Below are positions 24,241 through 34,479 of a stretch of DNA of 64,000 nucleotides, piece after piece. Position 1 is the stretch's first letter. Each line of letters starts with the position of its first letter. A program made the translations under genes and the position numbers. Location of the stretch: assembly GCA_028023455.1 (NCBI GenBank), contig JAQFVV010000028.1:1065501-1129500 (forward strand). Direction: 5' to 3'. The notes beneath the pieces were generated by a model. That model worked only from the letters and a program-made list of their open reading frames with translations. It was not told the origin of the DNA and did not search any database. Source of the stretch: Epiperipatus broadwayi. Lineage: Eukaryota; Onychophora; Udeonychophora; Euonychophora; Peripatidae.

Positions 24241-24504
24241 TATTAAAAATTGATCGTTTTCTAGTTAAATATTTTAAATAAATCAAGGTATACATTTTCT
24301 TCTTATTGGATTTTAAACGATTATAACATAAAACTAAATTTGCAAATTAATTCGAGTTTGCTGTTGAATTAATTATAAAATATTTTTTACTGTTGAAAAG
24401 AGATTCTATAAAGTCATGAATAATTTTAAAGGTTTTAATGCCTTAAAAGCTAAATTATTGAGATCAAACATATTTAAAATTGCACACGCACTTTGTGAAC
24501 ACAC

Positions 24505-24645
24505 ACACTATGTGGTTTAATACGAATAGTGGTAGAGAGCCAGCTTCTGAGAGTTCAAGGTCAATAGATAGCTTTCCAGCACCGCTGCTTCCAGGATTCG
24601 AGCTTAGTATGAACTCCTGAGCAATGAACTATTCGATTGTTTATG
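24505..24645 (+). repeat. SINE copy ('GTGGTAGAG' family)
   Basis: 'aatagtggtagagagccagc', 'gagttcaaggtcaatagat', 'gcttccaggattcgagctta' and 'tatgaactcctgagcaatga' fit, in order, the monomer of the array at 53.3-54.4 kb. It is a solo, better-preserved copy, including the conserved tail 'ctattcgattgttta'. Confidence 0.55.
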
Positions 24646-25467
24646 TACTCAACAAACTTTAATTAATTTTTATCATTAAAAAATTAGTCTAAAATTCTAC
24701 ATAATTAAAATTAGTTAAGTTGAACAAAAACATTTTATTACATTGCGAGGAAAAAAAAAAATTTCCAAAATAAATTGCAAAAAAAAAAGACAAACACATA
24801 TTGCAAAAATAAAAATATTTCCCAATGGTCCAAGCAAAAATAAACTCATCCACATTTTATCAGGATTAAAAGAAAGACAGGAAATTGAATCTCGACAAAA
24901 ATAAATCGAAGAGGATCCCATGGCTACTTCATAAATCAAGAAGTTACAATAGATGGAGAACTTTTAAAAACTTTTTTTCTTTAAAAAAGAAGTCAAACAA
25001 CACTGTTTGTTCTTTTACTATCTAATAGGTTAAAATCAATCATTAATCAATTTCTACAACTTCTCATATCCTACATTTATTTTTACAATTCTCTATCACA
25101 TTGTCATATCTACTAAATATTTTGAGAACCTAGCAATACAGTAGTTCCCCTCCATATTCGTAATGTTTGGTTCCAAGTTAGGCTCAAATATAAAATTGTG
25201 GATAGTAAGCACACACACATATAGTACATAGGTGTGTATATATTGTATTTACGTCATTTTGGTTATCAGTGCATCGCCTCATCTTATATTCCCTACATAG
25301 CAACCATTCACCAGCACATAGATTCTAAGCTCACCCGAAAAGCGAAGATTGTCTGCAAAAGGCTTGAAAAGTGAGAGGATGGCTTATGCCTCTGTATATG
25401 CGTGGTTGTGATATAATGTAATTGGGATAGAGACGCATCGATGAAAACCAAATATTTTGAAAACTGT
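24646..25467. other. Non-coding, with a satellite-related fragment
   Basis: A minus-strand hydrophobic open frame at 24715-24939 is unsupported. The part at 25245-25340 resembles the 20.9-21.8 kb tandem unit. The rest is unassigned. Confidence 0.35.
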
Positions 25468-25751
25468 ATATACATGTTTGAAAAAATTAAAAGACTGAAA
25501 TGGAGTTGGGCTGGACAAATTGCTAGAAGAGATGATAATAGATGGATAATTGAAATCTTAAACTGGATTCCAAGAGATTGTAAAAGACCCAGAAAGAGAC
25601 AACATGTGAGATGGATGGATGAAATAAGAAAGTGTTCAGGGGTTATGTGGAGAAGAGAAGCTAAAGATCGGAGAAGATGGATTGAACTTGGAGAGACTCT
25701 CATCTTCCAGTGGATTGATAATGGTTGTTGATGATGATGATATACATGTTT
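25468..25751 (+). mobile_element. 5'-truncated RTE copy with 12-bp target-site duplication
   Basis: 'atatacatgttt' occurs at 25468-25479 and again at 25740-25751, exactly flanking 25480-25739. The insert encodes only the extreme C-terminus, starting at the residues equivalent to EKIKRLKWSW and ending WIDNGC-stop, then a short GAT tail. The frame is open throughout (HIARRDDN equivalent reads QIARRDDNRW, then CKRPRKRQ, RREAKDRRRW, LGETLIFQW). This is a textbook target-primed insertion with early RT drop-off. Confidence 0.9.
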
Positions 25752-26459
25752 AATACATGGGATGGGGTTATACATAGTTAAATTTGTATTTTAAACTAAA
25801 ACATTAGAATGTAGACAATTAAAAATATATATTTTTGTTTTATTATTTTTAAAAATTAAGGATAATTGAAAATAAACACATGAAGATTGCACAACAGGGG
25901 ATTGCTTTTGACGATTTTATTTGTTCCTCTCTTCTCTTGTAAAGAGATATATTTTTGCCTCAATGTGTGTCATCATTTACTGATTAGAGCATATGTTTTT
26001 TAAGTTAATAAGACAGGCAAGTTTAAATTTGATTTCTGATACCTGGTTTAGGTCGGAGAGTTTCTAATTATTTCATATCTCTAGGCCATAATTGATCTAG
26101 TTAACTATACAAAGCAGAGTTGGCTAATGGGTATTTATCTACTCTTAGTTTAGAGCACCAGTTGATACACTGATTACAAAATAAAATAAACACTCACACA
26201 ACTGTGATAGGATGTAATCTTTACAACAGGTGTATGAAAAAAACATACCTGAGATGGTGAGGCCATAACTTTCCACTTTTATTTTTTTTTACAAAAAAAA
26301 AAAAATCTTGGCTTGAAAATAATACATTTAAGTGACAATCTGTCATCTGCAGGATAATTGTGATTTGTAAATAATGTGAATTCAATTATTGATGCATTCA
26401 TTTAATTTAAAAGAAAGTATAAAAATAGTCCTTACTGCATTTGGTCCGTATTCATGTCG

Positions 26460-27350
26460 TCACACAATTATGTCTAAATGTAACTTTTCTGTTCAAAGTC
26501 AGGTTTTTTTTCTTAAGACAATGGAAAATTAACAGTTGGGATTAATCAAGTGTAGATATGCATGTGATCATTTAATATGCTGAGCAAATAAGCAAACACT
26601 ATTTCTTTCTATTTTGACTGAGGTCTAGTAAGAAATTCATACATAGTCCTCCATATTTGAGCACTTTATTTTTACAATTAAACCTTTTTTTATATAATAA
26701 ATTGATGTTAACATTATTTATTATAAATATAAGCTTTCAAGGAATAGACATTTCAATAGTTAATATTTGACATTTTGAAAATAAATTTGTAAATGGATTT
26801 AGACAAGTTTATTTATGGAAAAAATTAGTAGAAGCAAATATAAGATATTTGATTTCTATGTTATTAAAATGAAGATAAATTTAGCGTTAGTTATTATCGA
26901 AGAAATAAAAACAAAATTAAAAGTATTATTTATTAATATTAAAATTTAAAAATTTTTTTTTTTAACATTTGGCAAAAACAATTCTAATTTGGCCTTTTAC
27001 AAAAGTATAGAATAAACAATCTTTAATTTGTAAACAAATTACTGAAAATTATAAGTTTCCTTGCTGATTGACTTTGAGATAAAACACTCAGCCTATCAGA
27101 TATTCTCCATTCTATTGCTATCTTGGTCATTTTCCTTATGACTTTCTTAATTGTCAATCATACAAAAGGCTATTCATTGTTTATAAGATTTATGTAGCGC
27201 TGACATTTTTTCAACTAATAATTTAAAATTGTAACTACAGAAAAAGAAACTGTGCATGCTAATGTAAGGTTATAGATAAGCTTAAAATAATGCAGAGATG
27301 TTATAGAAATTGCAATGCCATTGTAATGTCCCACAACTATAAAACTTAAA
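26460..27350 (+). repeat. Dispersed ~0.9-kb repeat, also at 61790-62720
   Basis: The two regions align in order: 'ctccatatttgagcacttta', 'ttttacaattaaaccttttt', 'atagacatttcaatagttaa', 'tattaaaatgaagataaatt', 'ttagttattatcgaagaaat' and 'ttatagataagcttaaaata' here, against the matching words at 61.9-62.7 kb. No shared open frame. Both copies lie beside a family A foldback. Confidence 0.6.
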
Positions 27351-27351
27351 C

Positions 27352-27830
27352 AAGGCAAAACTCTTCATACAGTAGTGCCACCCTGTGCCAATCAGAGTAA
27401 TCAATGGATGCCAGAAGGCTTGTGCATAAAATCCCTATCTAGTGCCTACTCATCCAATATCTCCAGACTAGTTTCTAGCTTGTGGCCTTCATCAGTGAGG
27501 AGCTTGGATCTGAGAGCACTGCACCTAGATCTTAGGATCTAATGCAACCCTCCAGCAGCCACCTTTTATCTCTACTTAACTATAAAACTATGAGAATGAA
27601 ATTGAAAACACAATAATATTTTCAATCTAAGCTCAATAGCTTATATAGTCATATGGGTCTGAACTCAGTTCAGCACCCATACATTTTGGTATCTTTGGAT
27701 ATTGAATGATAGGCACTAGATAAAGATTTTGTGCACAAGCCATCTGGAATCCATTGATTACTCTGGATTATGTGCTAGTATAAAAGATAGTAATCATGTG
27801 ATGTTTAGTGGTTTAACTATAAAACTTATA
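27352..27830. repeat. Foldback element, family A (copy 3)
   Basis: Left: 'gcaaaactcttcatacagta', 'gtgccaccctgtgccaatca', then 'atctagtgcctactcatcca' and 'gcactgcacctagatcttag'. Right: 'aggcactagataaagatttt', 'atccattgattactctgg' inverted, then 'atcatgtgatgtttagtggt'. The outermost right arm is eroded. Confidence 0.7.
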
Positions 27831-28905
27831 TGACATCACTGTTTCAGAAAATCTAGTTTAATCTCTCTTCTCTGCAACCGTTAACATTATTTTTTCCAGT
27901 TTACATAATCATTTGAAGCTAGAAAATAAAATTAATGTAATTTTAATGCACTTGGTAGTAAATTCAAAGCAATTTAGTTCAGACTCCATGTATTTGATGG
28001 ATTTAGTTCTTACATAATTTCATCGAGAAGATTTTTGGAAACACCACAAACTTCACTTTTTTGCATAGTTTATTAGATTAATGATTGTTTTTACATTACA
28101 ACTGTGTAACAATTATTAAAAATAAAATGTATACACAATTACACCTTTATTTTATATGTATATGCTTTATTTTTTTAACAGTAGAAGTTAACAAATTTTA
28201 GCATAAAGGTAACAAAAACAAATGTTGAATTGATTGCTAATGTCTTTTCAGATATTTTGGAAGGATCTTTTGAGATATTCCAAAAATTCTAAATATAATC
28301 CTAAATTTTCAAGCTTAATATGAATTCTACATTTAGTCATTACCATTTTAAAAAATAATTTTCAATGAATGAAGATTTCACCAATTTTCTGGAGTTGGTC
28401 ACTTGGCTATTCTTATGACTGCCATTGAATGATGTGAATGTCCTTTATTCACATTCATATTCTGTTTTTTATTATTTTTTTATACTTGCAGAGTTCAAAT
28501 ACATTTTTTTAAAAGATTTTTCATTGTAAATTTATATTTCTAATAAAACACAGCATACGTTAAAGGTTTAATAGTTAAAATCAAATATTGAATATTGCTA
28601 AAAATTATCACCAGAACTAACAATAATAAATGTCAACTTTAGAAGGTTACTATTATTTAGTGTACACTAAATATATTCATTTATTGCAGTGTGGCTTTTA
28701 GGTTTGGAATAAAGGTGCTAATATATGACTAATCTTAAAGGAATAGAAAGTTACAAATTACCATAATTTCACCAAAAAGTGAAAGGACACCTAGTTAATT
28801 TAAACTGAACTTTCTAAACCATATAGTTGATAACATACAATGATATATTTAAATAATTAAACTAATCCACCTTTTTTATCACTGTAGCAATGTTTGTTTT
28901 GTTTA

Positions 28906-29500
28906 ATTAGTTTTGACTGACCAGCAGTCTTCTTCAGAACTAAAATATATATATGAATACATAAAAAAGCTTATCATATCAACAATACTACCAAACATTA
29001 AATATAATTGTAAATTGATTCCTTTTATATCCTATTATATATATATGTGTGTGTGTCATATATATATATACCACAATACATGTACATTATATATACCCCA
29101 AAACAACATTCATTATATATACACTAAATATATCATATACATATTTATTAAATATTTTTAAAATCTATATTATATTTGTATTATAAAAAGTTAAAGACAA
29201 TGAATAAGTCATAACTATTTTATAAGATATTTTTAATATTAATTAATATTATAACAAATTTAAAAAAATATGTATATGTATAATATACAATATATGTATA
29301 TGTAACATATTTGATGTATATACATAATAGGATATAAAAAGGAGTCAATTTACAATGAAATATAATGCTCGGTTGTATTGATTATATGATAAACTATTTT
29401 TATGTATTTATGCATATATATATTTTAGCTCTGAAGAAGATGGCTAGACAGTCGAAACTGTCAGACTGATTAAGTTAAATAAAGTAAGCACTGTTACAGT
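28906..29500. repeat. Foldback element with 'CTGAAGAAGA' ends
   Basis: Outer arms: 'gaccagcagtcttcttcaga' (28919-) against 'ctctgaagaagatggctaga' (29430-). Inner arms: 'taaattgattccttttatat', 'cctattatat' (29010-29042) against 'ataggatataaaaaggagtc', 'aatttacaat' (29327-29356). The right end continues as 'cagtcgaaactgtcagactg' and 'ttaaataaagtaagcactgt', a non-coding 3'-tail-like stretch. A related end occurs in the palindrome at 50344-50610. The open frame at 28913-29161 is made of TA microsatellite. Confidence 0.65.
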
Positions 29501-29669
29501 AATAAAGAAATGTGAAGTTGTTTAATTATTTATAATATCAGTGCACACAGAAGTTATAATGTGAAATGAAGAATATAATAATTCATAATAAATGATGGTA
29601 CACATATATATATATGGTACACACACACATATATATATATATACTTAATTAAAGTTATTTCACTTTTGT

Positions 29670-30380
29670 TTTATAGAATAACTCATTAATAGTTCAAAAT
29701 CCCTATTGGCCAAGTGAATTAAAGTTCTAAACTTTTTCCAGGTCAATTATAGAATCAGCAGTAAAATATAATTGTCTTTTAAAATTATACTCATTTTAGT
29801 TTAGTTTCTAAAAGGCAAATTAATAATTTGTCAGATTATTAAAGTATATGAAAGTTTTTTTAAAAATAAATTTCTATTTATAATTGATAAAAATAATCTA
29901 TAATGGTACTTTTCTCAAACTATTACAAAATACAGCCTATGTCATTCATTTCTTTCTCAATTTACTTTGTGTAAAAGTAAATAATTTTTACTAAAATCTG
30001 AACTATTCTTCTAAATAATTATATTTTCACATGTATTTTATGAAAATAATAATAAATATGTAAAAAAATACTCTAAAACATACATTTTCATTTTGAAAAT
30101 CAAAACAAAGAACTTATGACTGTCAAAATTGTTGACAACTGCTCTCTTGTGTAGAGAATAAGGAACAACCAATCAGCACCTTGGAAAGCAGGCCTTATCT
30201 TATTGTTATAACTTTAAATTAAATATTATTGATTTATTAAGTGTAAAATAATTATAAAGATGGTAGCATCATATGGTATATATTTTTTGATAAAATAACT
30301 GTAAAATCAGAAAATAACATAAAATTTAGTGATTTGAGAGCGATTTAAAGCCAAATACTAAAATCTTCTGTTAATACAGT
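29670..30380 (+). repeat. Dispersed ~650-bp repeat, plus copy
   Basis: Third copy of the family at 13990 (inverted) and 16850: 'tatagaatcagcagtaaaat', 'tttagtttagtttctaaaag', 'ttttgaaaatcaaaacaaag', 'caaccaatcagcaccttgga', 'cttattgttataactttaaa', 'aatcagaaaataacataaa'. No coding sequence is conserved. Confidence 0.65.
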
Positions 30381-31140
30381 TGACAAGTTAAGAGTAAAGT
30401 GCATCCAATAATGGAAAGAGTGTAAATTTAGCATATCCAATCAGAAGAAGGCAAATTAGTCATAATGGATCATAAAGGTTGATAACCAATTTCTATTGAT
30501 TTTAATTAGTTCTTGCACAACAATTCCTGGAGTGAGGGGAAAAAATGTCACTAATAAAAATTTAAAAAATTATTTAAAGATTTGTTGTCATAGATATCCC
30601 ACTAAAAATTTTATAGAGCAAATTTTTTTAAGAATTGTAAAATTTAATAATGTTCTTTATGGATGCTCAACAAAGGAGTTATAATTGAAGAGTTACTACA
30701 TAAAAAATAAAATTCTTATAATGTTCCAAACAAATTTATTTTTCTGGATCCAACAATAAAAACAACTTTATCACAGTTGGAGTGTCATTAACACACACTG
30801 GACAAATGAGTATGCTCATCTACTTTCATAAATGACCTTAATCAGCTATTCTTATCTCTGCAGAGATTTTAAATAATAATTCAGATGATATTCTAACAAT
30901 GAGTTCAGAAATACTTTTACTGCTTTTCAAATACATAATGCTGATAACATAAACTATTTATGGAAGTTTGAAAAAATTACTAAGATAATTCACAAGCCAG
31001 ATCCATAATGAATCATTTTAATACACTTCTAAATAATGCCCACCTTTTCTTATATCAATTTGCAAATGTATTCTTTGGAGATCTGGCTTGTGAATTAATT
31101 TTAAATATTTGTAGAATTTATTGTTATATGAATAGGTTTT
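30381..31140. other. Non-coding, nothing firm
   Basis: A 62-codon frame at 30496-30684 and neighbouring AT-rich sequence are unassigned. The repeated 'cttgtgaattaattttaa' and 'attcacaagccagatccat' (30990-31100) are inversely related and may be another small foldback. Confidence 0.35.
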
Positions 31141-31862
31141 ATTAACATCCTTTATGCTTACACGAGCTGTTTACACAGAGGTAAAAATTTCTATAGAGTA
31201 GTGCCACTCAGTGCAAGCCAGAGTAATCAATGAATGTAGGAAGGTTTGTGCATAAAATTCCTATCTAGTGCCCATTAATCCAATATCTCCAGACTAGTTT
31301 CTAGCTTATAGCTTTCATCAGTGGGGGCCTTGGTTCTGAGAGCATGGCAGCTAGGTCTTAGGATCTATTGCAACCCTCCAGAAGCTGCCTTTTATTTTAT
31401 TAGATAACTATAAATCTTTGAGACCAAAATGAAAGCACAATAATGTTTTCAATTCAATCTCATCAGCTCGCATAGATGCTTGTGTAAGCATAAAGAATGG
31501 TGATCATGTGATGTTTAGTGATTTAATAACAATCCTGCCCAATAGAAATTTGGTGAATGTGGTTATTAAAGAACCAAAGGCACCAAAAATTATGGAAGCT
31601 GAACTGAGTACAGATCTATACAACTTTACAAGCTGATGAGATTGAATTGAAAACCTTATTACACTTTCATTTTGGATTCAAAGCTTTATAGTTACCTAAT
31701 AAGATAAAAGGTAGCTGCTGGAGGGTTGCCTTATATACTAAGATCTAGGTGCACTGCTGGATGAGTAGGCACTAGATAGAGATTTTATGTACAAACCTTC
31801 CTGCATCCATTGATTACTCTGGCTTGCAGTGAATGGTGCTACTGTATGAAGTATTTTGTCTC
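31141..31862. repeat. Foldback element, family A (copy 4, most complete)
   Basis: The left arm (31165-31290: 'gtagtgccactcagtgcaag', 'ccagagtaatcaatgaatg', 'ctatctagtgcccattaatc') is inverted at 31755-31860 ('gatgagtaggcactagatag', 'ccattgattactctggcttg', 'tggtgctactgtatgaag'). The interior holds the conserved core in both senses: 'gcttgtgtaagcataaagaa', 'gatcatgtgatgtttagtga', 'gaactgagtacagatctata'. It carries no transposase, so it is non-autonomous. Confidence 0.75.
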
Positions 31863-31974
31863 TGTACAATAGGTTTTACTATTAATATCGTATATTTGAA
31901 AAGCTGTAAAATTATTTGTGATCTATCAAAAATCATTATAATTTCATATCATATAATATGTGAAACTATAGGTT

Positions 31975-32725
31975 TGCTTTATTTTTATATTGGACTATTT
32001 CCATCATCTAATATGTGTGTTGAATGTCTTTAGAAAAGTTTAATTTTAGTTAAATATTCCAAATGCATTCAACTGTTAATAATATCATAGCAAACAAGTT
32101 AGTATATGCACCAACTGTTAGTAATATTACAGCAAACAAATGTGAGTAATATCACAGCCAACAGGTTAGTATATGCACTAACTGTTAGTAATATCACAGC
32201 AAACAGGTTAGTATATGCACAACATTTCGAGAGGTATTTTTCTCCCCTCTTCTTCAGGTGTTGCTGGCCTGACCAGTGACAGTACTAGCATGGGAGAAAA
32301 TACCTCTCAAAATGTTGTGCATATACTAACCTGTTTGCTGTGATATTACTAACAGTTAGTGCATATACTAACCTGTTTGCTATACATTAAAGATCAGCCT
32401 GTCAGCGCATGCACAATAGCTTGAAAGGCTGATCTTTAATGTATTACAATTTATAAACATTGCACTATATAAAAATAAATGCTTATTAACCAGTTTGCTA
32501 TGATATTACTAACATTTGTTTGCTGTGATATTACTGACAGTTGGTGTGTATACTAACCTGTTTGCTGTGATATTACTAACAGTTGGTGCGTATACTAACC
32601 TGTTTGCTATGATATTACTAACAGTTGAATGCATTTGGAATATTTAACTAAAATTAAACTTTTCTAACAACATTTGACACACATATTAGATGATGGAAAT
32701 CGTCCAATATAAAAATACAGCTAGA
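31975..32725. repeat. Palindromic SINE/minisatellite element (copy 1)
   Basis: Left arm repeats: a ~40-bp unit 'actgttagtaatatcacagc' plus 'aaacaggttagtatatgcac', several times. The centre (32221-32300) has 'catttcgagaggtatttttc', 'ttcttcaggtgttgctggcc' and 'gtgacagtactagcatggga'. The right arm is the inverse: 'ctctcaaaatgttgtgcata', then the units reversed. The flanks 'agaaaagtttaattttagtt' and 'aactaaaattaaacttttct' also pair. The centre matches the body of the tRNA-derived SINE at 56557-56885, so this is an inverted duplication of that SINE with an expanded minisatellite. Confidence 0.75.
32384..32486 (+). mobile_element. Small hairpin retroposon nested in the minisatellite
   Basis: A perfect 18-bp stem (32383-32400 against 32426-32443, 'tacattaaagatcagcct') is followed by the tail 'ttataaacattgcactatat' and 'aaaaataaatg'. 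The tail matches those at 49507-49557 and 49838-49880. Direct repeats 'taacctgtttgctat' (32369-32383) and 'taaccagtttgctat' (32487-32501; 14 of 15 match) flank it and split one minisatellite unit. Both carry 'ctat' where other units read 'ctgt', which favours a genuine target-site duplication. Confidence 0.6.
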
Positions 32726-32834
32726 ACACCATCATCACAAACCTTCAGAAAAACACTATAGGTTTGTTTGATTAATATAAAAATTAAAAAATGCTGCTAA
32801 TATTAATATTCAGGCTTTTTAAAGCTATGTAATA

Positions 32835-33260
32835 AAGTGATCATGTGATCTTTTAGTGAGTTAATAATAATACTGGGCAAAAGATAATGGTAACTATGAT
32901 TACTAAGAAACCAAAGATACCAAAATGTATAGATAGTGAACTGAGTTCAGATCTATATGACTGTACAAGTGAAGGAGCTTGGATTGAACACATTATTGTG
33001 TTTTTGTCTTGGACTTATAGCTTTATAGTTAACTAAATTGGTAAAAGATGGTGCTTGATGGCTGCATTACATTCAAAAGATTTAGGTGCAGTACTCTCAG
33101 ATCCAAAGCCACTGAAAGGCCACAAGTTAGAAAATATTTTGAGGATATTGGATGATCAGGCACTAGATAAAGATTTTAATGCACAAACCTTCTAGCATCT
33201 GTTGATCACTATGGCTTGCACTGGATGGCAATACTGTTTGAAGAGTTTCTAGTTTTTTAG
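32835..33260. repeat. Foldback element, family A (copy 5)
   Basis: 'agtgatcatgtgatctttta', 'gaactgagttcagatctata', 'aaaagatttaggtgcagtac', 'tcaggcactagataaagatt' and 'tatggcttgcactggatggc' appear in the family order, ending 'atactgtttgaagagttt'. The left outer arm is missing. Confidence 0.65.
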
Positions 33261-33954
33261 TCTTAATTGTTTTGTGAGTATACTATGTAGAGATGAAAAA
33301 ACACAATCCATGAACTACCAAGTTAATAACTGTCAAATTTATGGCTTCAGTTGTAGAATTGAATGATTTTATAAAGCCATTAGTGAATCTATCTCCTGGA
33401 TGAAATCTTTAAAGCTTTCTTTACTGATATTAATTAATAGTTTTATCTATATACTAAATAAATTTATAATTATTCTGAGTAATTTGAAGTCAGACTTTCA
33501 AACTCTCCATAACTATACACTTCATCTTATACAATCGATACCCAAGACCACATACGTGTGAAGAAAATAAATGAACTCCAATATACATATTTCATGCTGA
33601 ATTAGCACAAGTCAGTCAATCCAGATCATTCTCTCCCACATATATATATATATATATAATCAATATTCAGTTTATATTAAGATAGTAAAACTTCAAACTT
33701 TAATGGACAGGCTTCAATGTTCTCCACTCTTCCACTCTTCAGCCATCCATGTCATTAAAAATCTGATGAAATGCTCAAAGCTCTTATTGATACCACTATT
33801 ATTGTTATATTCATATTGACTTTAAATCACTCTGATCCCTTATGTATAGGACCTTAATATGTCCATTCAAATGCACAAAAGAGTGACAGGCAGAATACAG
33901 GCTGAAGGTGTAATATTTAAATACAAGTGTTCTATCCATACTGAACTTAATGTA
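33261..33954. other. Non-coding, nothing recognised
   Basis: A (TA)n tract lies at 33642-33658. The sequence around 33530-33600 and 33720-33900 is of mixed composition without an open frame or repeat I could match. Confidence 0.35.
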
Positions 33955-34085
33955 ATTAAAAGGGATTTGAACTCATTCAAGCTTCCTAGATCGGTTGTAT
34001 AAGATGGAGTCGATAGCGATAGGGAGCTTAAAAGTCTGAATTGAAATCCGTTTTAATTATATTAAGTTCAGAATAGACAATATAC
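33955..34085. repeat. Short tRNA-like foldback
   Basis: 'taatt aaaagggatttgaac' at the left pairs with 'ttgaaatccgttttaatta' at the right. The interior reads 'ttgtataagatggagtcgat' and 'gggagcttaaaagtctgaat'. It belongs with 18730-18852 and 120-205. Confidence 0.5.
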
Positions 34086-34200
34086 TTGTATTTAAATGTA
34101 ACTTTTTATTATTTTGGATTTTTTGACAGTTTGACTATTAACAAAATATTAAAAGGAACTTTCACAGTTTTAACCAGGAGTTAGATTAACCATTGATTTA

Positions 34201-34467
34201 TTAGACTTCAATTTTTTCCACGTAAGCCCTTAATTTCACAGTTATTAATGATGCGGTTAATAGTTTGTATTTTCCCACATTTGCATAGATCAGTGGGTTT
34301 TGGATTCTCTTATCAAGCAAATGCGCACAATAATCACGGATTGTCCTAAAACTTATGATGAGACTCCATTTCCAACCAGAATGATCAAGTCTAGCTGGGT
34401 TTATTATTGGATCAGAAGGAAAAAAAATGTTTAGAACTTTATAATTTCCATAAATAAATTGATTCAA
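34201..34467 (-). CDS. Unrecognised 88-codon ORF
   Basis: This is the longest open frame outside recognised repeats. Its amino-acid mix is less AT-biased than that of chance ORFs here, with segments such as NPARLDHSGWKWS, TIRDYCAHLLDKR and YANVGKYKLLTA. The reading starts at an ATG within MNQFIYGNY and stops right after YVEKIEV. I see no domain, signal peptide or membrane span, no partner ORF, and no obvious splice context. It could be a fragment of a mobile-element protein, an exon, or chance. I do not assign a function. Confidence 0.25.
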   Translation of the reverse strand: MNQFIYGNYKVLNIFFPSDPIINPARLDHSGWKWSLIISFRTIRDYCAHLLDKRIQNPLIYANVGKYKLLTASLITVKLRAYVEKIEV

Positions 34468-34479
34468 AAGGCTATCTAT

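Noticed and set aside
24715-24939. Hydrophobic 74-codon minus-strand ORF, possible membrane protein
   Set aside because: The Phe/Ile/Leu excess is what AT-rich complement gives. There is no start context or relative.
30496-30684. 62-codon ORF with Cys and Pro residues
   Set aside because: No motif, no neighbouring exon-like sequence, and length within chance expectation. Left unassigned.
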